Source of the DNA: an uncultured Eubacteriales bacterium
GTDB lineage: Bacteria > Bacillota > Clostridia > Christensenellales > UBA1242
Assembly (NCBI GenBank): GCA_900552105.1
Contig: URYH01000019.1
Location: forward strand, 1 to 23,457
DNA: 23,457 nt
Direction: 5' to 3'
Under the pieces are notes generated by a model. It was not told where the DNA came from and searched no databases. It was given only the letters and a program-made list of their open reading frames with translations. Shown here one piece after another: positions 7,434 to 12,396 of the stretch. The translations under genes and the position numbers were made by a program. The number at the start of each line of letters is the position of its first letter. The first letter of the stretch is position 1.

Positions 7434-8576
7434 CTATATTTCCCTTTCAAGGTTTATTCCATCAACAAACTTGCATGGTTCTTTGCAAGTGTATCCGCTT
7501 GTGCAACGTGCTTTCGAATGTTTTTTCATTTCGTCTTGAATTTCTTGGTCATCGGTTTGCTCAATAAATTTTTGCATCGTGTTTTTTGTTTGCTCCATGA
7601 TTTCAAGTTGTGCCGCGGTGCAAAGTCTTTCGCGAGCTTTGAGCAAAAAGTTTTCAGGTGTTCCACGTTCATATATTTCAACAAGTTGCGCTTGTGGCGT
7701 GAGTGCTTCAACTTTTTTCATGTCGTCAAGCCATTCGCTCTTAAGTTTGTCATTTTTTTCAATAATTTTTGGCACATAGTATTTTGGTGGCTCAATTTGT
7801 TTTAGTTCATAAATCAAAGTTCTGTGGCGTTGCGCTTGAGCAAAACTTGAAAAACTGCCTTCATATTTTGTTGAATAACAATCCGAAAAAAATTCTTTTC
7901 GGAATTTTTTGTTTTCAATTGAGAAAAACCTGCTGTCGCCACCTTTCACAAGGTCCTCGTCGATGAGATTGAGTTGTTCAAGATATTCACAAAACTGCTC
8001 CGCTTGAGGTTTGAGTTTTTTGAAAAGTGGACTTGCAAATTCATCAATTCTTTTCATCCAACCGTAGAGATAATTGAGTTGGCGAAACGAACAAGTGTAG
8101 GCAAGAGATGTTGGCGTAAACACGCTCAAAAAATACCTTGCATTTTCTTGTGCAAGCTTGGCAATTCGTTTTTCCGAAAAATATTGCAACCCACCATAAT
8201 TCTTTGTGATTTCTTTTTGCAAAATGTCAAACCACTTTTCGTAAAGTTCTTTTTCCACGCCCGACACACTCATTTTTGTGTATCTTGCACTCTTTTCGCT
8301 TGTTGTGTATGCCCGCTCATTGTTGAGAAGCATTGCAAAGAGTTTTGGCACATCTTCAAGATATAGCGTGATATAACTATGTTCAAACACCGAATGATGT
8401 CCTGATGACTTTGTGGTGTTTGCCCTTTTTAATGTTTTTTGTGCGTCCTCATGGTCAAGTGCCTCAAAATTGTTTGGCATATAGCATATTCCTGCAAGTT
8501 TGCCACCAAGTTTTGTGAACAACTCCTTGTCGTTGATTTCGTCACAGCTTGTGTTTGCAATCACTGAAACCTTCAT
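7434..8576 (-). CDS. thyX: FAD-dependent thymidylate synthase family protein, two tandem ThyX-like domains
   Basis: 380-residue protein of the ThyX (Thy1) family, which makes dTMP from dUMP with methylene-tetrahydrofolate and FADH2. Classical ThyX has about 220-250 residues; this one holds two ThyX-like domains. Domain 1 (about 1-190) has HHSVFEH (60-66, the HxxxFEH segment) and SEKSARYTKMS (93-103), matching the Ser/Arg half of the ThyX signature, but NER (86-88) where RHR is expected. Domain 2 (about 200-380) has a perfect RHR near 248-250 (AQRHRTLIYEL) but lacks the SxR half. The start has AGGAGG 6-8 nt upstream. It is the first gene of a two-gene unit and is divergent from a LysR regulator. 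Double-domain ThyX proteins are known, so activity is plausible. A degenerate non-catalytic homologue is the alternative. Confidence 0.85.
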   Translation of the reverse strand: MKVSVIANTSCDEINDKELFTKLGGKLAGICYMPNNFEALDHEDAQKTLKRANTTKSSGHHSVFEHSYITLYLEDVPKLFAMLLNNERAYTTSEKSARYTKMSVSGVEKELYEKWFDILQKEITKNYGGLQYFSEKRIAKLAQENARYFLSVFTPTSLAYTCSFRQLNYLYGWMKRIDEFASPLFKKLKPQAEQFCEYLEQLNLIDEDLVKGGDSRFFSIENKKFRKEFFSDCYSTKYEGSFSSFAQAQRHRTLIYELKQIEPPKYYVPKIIEKNDKLKSEWLDDMKKVEALTPQAQLVEIYERGTPENFLLKARERLCTAAQLEIMEQTKNTMQKFIEQTDDQEIQDEMKKHSKARCTSGYTCKEPCKFVDGINLEREI

Positions 8577-8593
8577 TTTCTTCCTCCTTTTTG

Positions 8594-8622
8594 TTGATAT
8601 TATATCCCCAGCCTGTTATAAT
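8594..8622 (+). promoter_or_regulatory. sigma-A promoter of the lysR gene
   Basis: TTGATA (8594-8599) and perfect TATAAT (8617-8622) are 17 bp apart. The start point would fall near 8629, leaving a leader of about 34 nt before the ATG at 8663. The element overlaps the opposing thyX promoter over almost its whole length. Confidence 0.75.
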
Positions 8623-8627
8623 GTAAA
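8599..8627 (-). promoter_or_regulatory. sigma-A promoter of thyX, facing the lysR promoter
   Basis: On the minus strand, TTTACA (8627-8622) and perfect TATAAT (8604-8599) are 17 bp apart, upstream of the thyX ribosome site. Its -10 touches the lysR -35 and its -35 touches the lysR -10, so polymerase could occupy only one of the two at a time. Confidence 0.7.
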
Positions 8628-8662
8628 CAATGAAAAATCTATGTCAGCAATAAGGAGTGGTT

Positions 8663-9544
8663 ATGACAAATTTTAATTTATATCGCGTTTTCTACTATGT
8701 CGTCAAGCACAAAAATCTAACAAAAGCAAGTGAAGTTCTCTACATTTCACAGCCCGCCGTTTCTTCCTCAATCAAAGAACTCGAAGGTCAAGTTGGAAAA
8801 GCCCTTCTTGAAAGAAAGAACAAAGGCGTTGAACCAACGACATTTGGATTGCTTTTATATGAAAAAATAAAACCAGAAATTGAAAACTTGGAAAAATTGG
8901 AAAACCTTGGCGAAAGATTTGATGACCTAAACTTTGGCGTTCTTCGAATTGGTTGTTCTTCTTCAAATCTCAATCAAATTGTTGGCTCATATTTGAGAAC
9001 ATTTGCATCTGCATTCCCAAATATAAAAATCATCATGAAAAGAGCAAGCGAAAACGAACTCAAAGCAATGCTTGAAGAAAACCAACTTGATGTCATTTTC
9101 GTAAATCGCTCCCCATTTGGACAAAACTTTGCTTGCATCAAAGAATATGAAATCAAATATAACATAATCGGCAATGCCGACATGAAAAACAAATATCCCG
9201 ACGACAATATCCGCATCTGCGACTTTCCTGAAAGCGATTTGATTTTGCCAAGCAAAAATAACAACTCACGCAAATTTATTGATGAGTTTTTTGAACAACA
9301 AAACAAACACATCTCATCAAAATACGAACTCGACAACTATATCATGCTTTTTGATTTTGTATGTGCTGGACTTGGCATTGCATTTGTCAATGCTGAATTC
9401 TATAAAAAAAGCATCGACAACAAAGAGGTTTTTATTCTTTTCCCAAAACTTTCGCTCCCAACCCGCAAAATGCACTGCTTAATCTCTCGTTCATCTTCCA
9501 ATCCTGCACAAAAAAAATTTGTTGAAATCGTTGAAGCCCAATAA
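8663..9544 (+). CDS. LysR-family transcriptional regulator
   Basis: 293-residue LysR-type regulator. The first 60 residues are the winged helix-turn-helix (LTKASEVLYISQPAVSSSIKELE is the recognition region, split here as LTKASEVL and ISQPAVSSSIKELE). A helical linker follows, then a periplasmic-binding-protein-like effector domain (from about residue 90, starting near LRIGCSSS). The ATG at 8663 is preferred because AAGGAG lies 5 nt upstream; an in-frame GTG at 8657 overlaps that site. The gene is divergent from thyX with overlapping promoters, the usual arrangement for LysR regulators that repress themselves and control the neighbour, so thyX or its partner is the obvious candidate target. 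The effector is unknown. Confidence 0.9.
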   Translation: MTNFNLYRVFYYVVKHKNLTKASEVLYISQPAVSSSIKELEGQVGKALLERKNKGVEPTTFGLLLYEKIKPEIENLEKLENLGERFDDLNFGVLRIGCSSSNLNQIVGSYLRTFASAFPNIKIIMKRASENELKAMLEENQLDVIFVNRSPFGQNFACIKEYEIKYNIIGNADMKNKYPDDNIRICDFPESDLILPSKNNNSRKFIDEFFEQQNKHISSKYELDNYIMLFDFVCAGLGIAFVNAEFYKKSIDNKEVFILFPKLSLPTRKMHCLISRSSSNPAQKKFVEIVEAQ

Positions 9545-9618
9545 ACGTCCCAACAGCGCAAAAACACACTGCCAAATCAAACAAATTTGCAATTCCATCA
9601 ACTTTTTTCATTTTTTTA

Positions 9619-9647
9619 TTGACACAACAACATAATTTTGTTATCAT
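9619..9647 (+). promoter_or_regulatory. promoter upstream of the tRNA-Ile repeat locus
   Basis: Perfect TTGACA (9619-9624) and TATCAT (9642-9647) with a 17-bp spacer. It is the only strong promoter between lysR and the tRNA, so the intact tRNA, about 250 nt downstream, would be made from a long precursor that includes both interrupted repeat units. A 17-bp perfect palindrome (9637-9653, TTTGTTAT-C-ATAACAAA) covers the -10. Confidence 0.65.
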
Positions 9648-9689
9648 AACAAAGCATTTTGAATAATAAAATGCATCTCAGCATTTTGT

Positions 9690-9940
9690 GCACCACCCTG
9701 GGCGAAGCGTTCGTAGCGCAAGCGGAGAACATAAGGTGGGCGACCCCCACCGAGCATAAAAACTTTGGTGTTCACAACTAAATAATGGAATGTAGCTCAG
9801 CAGGTTAGAGCACCACCCTGGGCGAAGCGTTCGTAGCGCAAGCGGAGAACATAAGGTGGGCGACCCCCACCGAGCATAAAAACTTTGGTGTTCACAACTA
9901 AATAATGGAATGTAGCTCAGCAGGTTAGAGCACCACCCTG
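9690..9940 (+). repeat. two identical 120-bp tandem units containing an interrupted tRNA-Ile 5' half
   Basis: Positions 9690-9809 and 9810-9929 are identical base for base, and the first 11 bases of a third unit continue to 9940 before the sequence switches to the intact tRNA. Each unit contains, in order: CACCACCCTG (the tRNA anticodon-arm 5' strand); a 30-nt GC-rich insert (9701-9730, 9821-9850); ATAAGGTGGG (anticodon 3' strand); a hairpin GGTGGG-CGACC-CCCACC (9735-9751, 9855-9871); about 40 nt of AT-rich spacer; and the first 25 nt of tRNA-Ile. Only the second and third tRNA starts are well preserved. Before the first unit, the flank keeps CTCAGCA but has lost the D-arm pairing. Confidence 0.9.
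9786..9860 (+). pseudogene. tRNA-Ile 5' half interrupted in the anticodon loop
   Basis: Bases 9786-9820 are identical to positions 1-35 of the intact tRNA-Ile at 9906. A 30-nt insert (9821-9850) sits between the G and AT of the GAU anticodon. Then ATAAGGTGGG (9851-9860) restores the rest of the loop and the 3' strand of the anticodon stem. The variable loop, T arm and 3' acceptor strand are absent, so it cannot become a normal tRNA. It may be a recombination product or part of a repeat element that invades tRNA genes. Confidence 0.8.
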
Positions 9941-9982
9941 ATAAGGTGGGGGTCGGTGGTTCGAGTCCACTCATTCCAACCA
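9906..9982 (+). tRNA. tRNA-Ile (GAU)
   Basis: 77-nt tRNA with encoded CCA. The acceptor stem TGGAATG pairs with CATTCCA, the D arm is GCTC-AGCAGGTTA-GAGC, and the anticodon stem CCACC/GGTGG closes loop CTGATAA (anticodon GAT, reading AUC/AUU). The T arm is GGTGG-TTCGAGT-CCACT and the discriminator base is A. The first pair is U1-A72, where most bacterial tRNAs have G1-C72. An intrinsic terminator follows 7 nt later. Confidence 0.95.
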
Positions 9983-9989
9983 CAGAAAG

Positions 9990-10013
9990 TCACTCAAACG
10001 GAGTGATTTTTTT
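9990..10013 (+). terminator. terminator of the tRNA-Ile transcript
   Basis: TCACTC-AAACG-GAGTGA, a 6-bp perfect stem with a 5-nt loop, is followed by seven T residues. It ends 2 bp before the stop codon of the convergent HAD gene. Confidence 0.85.
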
Positions 10014-10015
10014 GT

Positions 10016-10780
10016 TTAGATTTTCAAAATGTTTTTAATGGCATATGCAACACCAAAATGCTCATAATCTTCTGTCACATAGTCACACATTTTTTTGAGG
10101 TCGTCGTTTGCATTTCCCATGGCGATTGAAATATCTGCCTGTTTGAGCATTGCAATGTCGTTGTCTGAATCTCCAATTGCAACAGTTTTGTAGTCTGGGT
10201 GAAGGGTTGCAAAATATTTGACAATCTCAGCCTTGCTAAAACCCTTTTTTATCACGTCGTAGTAGTCGGCTGGCATATAGAAGAAATCAAACATGTCAAA
10301 TTTATCCATGATTTTTTTAGGTATCTTTCCATCAACAAGCAACTGACAAATATTGTTGTTTTTTAAATCTTTAAGAAATTCATTTTTATCAATTTTGCGG
10401 CAGAAAAATTTGCTAATCAAATATTTGTCGCAATAAGTTTTTTCTTCGTAATCGTTTTTGTATGTCCAGTTGAGTCCCGCCTTTTCAATCTCTTCAACAA
10501 ACCTTTTGACGTCGTCGCTTGGAAGCACAGTTGGCTCTTTTATGATCTCTCCCGTTTTACAATCAGTCACAACACCACCCATAAGTGCAGCAGCAAAGGA
10601 CGCACTCTTTGCTCCATCAATTGCATAGATGTCAGCAAGAGCACGCCCAGTGACAATGACAATAATATGCCCATCTTTTTTTATCCTTTCAAACTCGTCG
10701 GCAACAACTCTTGGCATGTCGTTTGTCCGAGGCTTTACCAAAGTTCCATCAACATCAACAAAAATAATATATTTATCCAT
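10016..10780 (-). CDS. Cof-type HAD hydrolase (sugar/nucleotide phosphatase family)
   Basis: 254-residue cytoplasmic HAD-superfamily phosphatase of the Cof (type IIB cap) subfamily. Motif I is FVDVDGTL (residues about 7-14, nucleophile Asp in DVDGT). Motif II is IVTGRA near residue 42. Motif III Lys is in KKGFSKAEIV near 180, and motif IV is IGDSDNDIAML near 200, followed by the typical AMGNA. All catalytic residues are present. Cof proteins dephosphorylate varied phosphorylated sugars and cofactors, so the substrate cannot be given. Ribosome site GGAG lies just before the ATG at 10780. The gene stands alone, convergent with the tRNA. Confidence 0.93.
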   Translation of the reverse strand: MDKYIIFVDVDGTLVKPRTNDMPRVVADEFERIKKDGHIIVIVTGRALADIYAIDGAKSASFAAALMGGVVTDCKTGEIIKEPTVLPSDDVKRFVEEIEKAGLNWTYKNDYEEKTYCDKYLISKFFCRKIDKNEFLKDLKNNNICQLLVDGKIPKKIMDKFDMFDFFYMPADYYDVIKKGFSKAEIVKYFATLHPDYKTVAIGDSDNDIAMLKQADISIAMGNANDDLKKMCDYVTEDYEHFGVAYAIKNILKI

Positions 10781-10795
10781 ATTTTCTCCAAAAGG

Positions 10796-10823
10796 ACTAT
10801 ATCATAAATTTGGGTCGTTTCAA
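10796..10823 (-). promoter_or_regulatory. candidate promoter of the Cof-type HAD gene
   Basis: Minus-strand TTGAAA (10823-10818) and TATAGT (10801-10796) are 16 bp apart, close upstream of the gene. Reasonable but not perfect hexamers. Confidence 0.4.
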
Positions 10824-10861
10824 AACTATAATCACATAAAATTTTAAATCAAAATATACTA

Positions 10862-11111
10862 ATTTAGAGAATGCTATTGTAGTTGCAAAAATAATCATCG
10901 CTTCACATGAGAAGTCCTTATCTTGTTAAATATGATGAAAATCCAACAGACGAAGGCATTCGCGTTGAAAGCAAAGCAAGATTACGAACTGATTAACACA
11001 ACAACTCGCGAAATTTATCTTTCAACTCCAAAACTTGAACACACCGCATCAAAATCATATTTTACCACCCTCCCCGTTTCAATTGTTGTTGAATATCTGG
11101 GAAGAGAATAA
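10862..11111 (+). other. possible decayed coding sequence between two HAD genes
   Basis: The 373-bp gap between the Cof gene and the broken HAD gene holds no clear gene. Three short plus-strand frames overlap head to tail in it. One reads AIVVAKIIIASHEKS and stops near 10927. The next starts at ATG 10907 and gives 29 residues (YDENPTDEGIRVESKAR). The third (10923-11111) ends with STPKLEHTASKSYFTTLP. Codon choice resembles real coding sequence in successive frames, as expected of a gene with frameshifts, but there is no ribosome site and I recognise no family. It may equally be chance. Confidence 0.25.
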
Positions 11112-11131
11112 TTTTTTGATAGCATATAAAA

Positions 11132-11151
11132 AGAGCAGAAAAATCTGCTCT
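11132..11151. terminator. terminator, mainly for the minus-strand HAD gene
   Basis: AGAGCAGA-AAAA-TCTGCTCT is a perfect 8-bp stem with a 4-nt loop. On the minus strand it is followed by TTTTTATAT and lies 3 bp after the HAD stop codon. It could also stop weak plus-strand transcription. Confidence 0.75.
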
Positions 11152-11153
11152 CT

Positions 11154-11780
11154 TTATTCACATTTTATAATTGTGTCGGCATTGGACAATTTGCCTGCAT
11201 TCATATATGTTTCAATGCCAACCGCAAACATGCCCAATTGCTTTGCTAATCCCAAAACGGCTGCTATCTTCAAAAATAATTGTTTTGCGTGTTGAGTGGT
11301 CAATATACAAATCTAAGTTTTGCAAGAAATAATCTTTTTTCACACCAAGCTTTGGCAAAGAAAATATTTTGTCAAAGTATTTTTTTATTCCTTTTTGTTC
11401 AAGCACTTTCATCAAAAGGTCATAATCTTGATTTGACACAATATAAAATCTTTTATTCCCCTTTTCTTTTGCCAATTCAAAAAAGTAATCAAAAATCTTT
11501 ACGCTGTCATCACTTAATAAATCTGTCGCGTATGCAACCTTTTTGCAATCATTTTATCTTTGTCAAAATCAACATGAAAATCAACTTTATATTCGTCATA
11601 TATTTGAATGTCGCTTTTGCCTATATATTTTGAGAACATTTGGTCTGTCAGAACAATTTCTTTCCCAAAAATTTCATTTAGCACCAAATTATGCGCTTTT
11701 TTGTGAAAAGGTTCAGAATTTATTAGAGTCCCATCAAAATCAAAAATATATATTTCAAAATCTTTTAATTTTTCAATCAT
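11154..11780 (-). pseudogene. HAD subfamily IA phosphatase, interrupted by two compensating frameshifts
   Basis: A beta-phosphoglucomutase/phosphatase-like HAD gene split by two single-base changes. The first part (from ATG 11780, ribosome site AAAGGTGG) has motif I IFDFDGTLINSEP. In the A-run at 11540-11544 one base appears lost; restoring it joins MIAK to KVAYATDLLSDD and continues through IVSNQDYD (motif II), LGVKKDYF (motif III Lys) and IIFEDSS (motif IV). At 11233-11235 one extra base sits in a run of three G (minus strand). Removing it changes the ending GHVCGWH to GMFAVGIETYMNAG and runs to the TAA at 11154. The repaired protein would be 208 residues, normal for the family. The two indels cancel, so the outer frames agree. 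Both are in homopolymers, so sequencing error is possible. No comparable break is seen in the recognisable genes elsewhere in the window. Confidence 0.85.
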
Positions 11781-11830
11781 GTCAGCCACCTTTGTTTTGC
11801 GTTAAATTGATATTATGATACTATAATTAT

Positions 11831-12349
11831 ATGAAAAACAAAAAGACTTTTTATGAAGAAATATTTGCTCTAAAAAATGTTATTAGACGTGGCTGGGTTT
11901 TGAGAAACGTTGAAGGAAGGCTTGAAAGCGACGCCGAGCATACAATGTCCATGATTCTTCTTGCATTGGAACTCATGCATAAAAACAACCTTCACATTGA
12001 CGAATTAAAAGTTTTGAAAATGGTGGCTTTTCACGAACTTTGCGAAATTGATGCTGGAGATGTCACACCTGTGGACAATGTGGATAAAAAGATAAAATAC
12101 GAAAATGAACTTCGTGCGATTGAAAGAATTTCAAAAGAATATGACATGCCTGAAATCAAAGAGCTTTGGCTCGAATTTGAAGAGAATAAAACGCCAGAAG
12201 CACAATTTGTGAAAAAACTCGACAAGTTTGATGCAGTGATGCAAGCAAAAACATACTCCGAAAAAGGGCTTGCAAAACCAGAAGTATATGACGAGTTCTA
12301 TCAGAACTCAAAAAAAATTGCAGACGAAATGTATTCGCTAAAAGTCTAG
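11831..12349 (+). CDS. HD-domain hydrolase (YfbR/HDDC2-like)
   Basis: 172-residue metal-dependent phosphohydrolase of the HD superfamily, closest in pattern to YfbR/HDDC2 5'-deoxynucleotidases. Recognisable segments are RRGWVLRNV near the start, DAEHTMSM with H37, FHELCEIDAGDVTP with H68-E69, and EAQFVKKLDKFDAVMQA, whose Asp completes the metal set. The usual HD dipeptide reads HE here. A nucleotidase role would fit the other nucleotide genes, but the substrate is not shown. The ATG at 11831 is the only sensible start, since an in-frame stop lies at 11816. It has no ribosome site, and TATAAT (11822-11827) ends 3 nt before it, so the mRNA probably has no leader or almost none. Confidence 0.85.
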   Translation: MKNKKTFYEEIFALKNVIRRGWVLRNVEGRLESDAEHTMSMILLALELMHKNNLHIDELKVLKMVAFHELCEIDAGDVTPVDNVDKKIKYENELRAIERISKEYDMPEIKELWLEFEENKTPEAQFVKKLDKFDAVMQAKTYSEKGLAKPEVYDEFYQNSKKIADEMYSLKV

Positions 12350-12362
12350 TGAATATTTTGTT

Positions 12363-12390
12363 TTGAAAAAAATATTTTTTGCAATATAAT
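12363..12390 (+). promoter_or_regulatory. promoter giving a leaderless mRNA for the U32 gene
   Basis: TTGAAA (12363-12368) and perfect TATAAT (12385-12390) with a 16-bp spacer. The ATG of the downstream gene is at 12397, 6 nt after the -10, which is where transcription should start. There is no ribosome binding site between them. Confidence 0.65.
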
Positions 12391-12396
12391 GTCAAT

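Noticed and set aside
7098..7805. 235-residue plus-strand frame opposite the hypothetical gene and thyX
   Set aside because: Antisense to two supported genes, Cys/Phe/His-rich composition typical of antisense translation, no ribosome site.
9701..9730. Self-splicing intron or archaeal-type tRNA intron in the interrupted tRNA
   Set aside because: The insert is far too short for a group I or II intron, and the copies lack the T arm and 3' acceptor strand, so no functional tRNA would result from removing it.
9678..9983. 101-residue minus-strand open frame across the tRNA region (contains GLEPPTPTLSGWCS)
   Set aside because: It is the antisense translation of the tRNA and its tandem units; the protein repeats simply mirror the 120-bp DNA repeat. 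Frames of this kind over tRNA genes are well-known false proteins.
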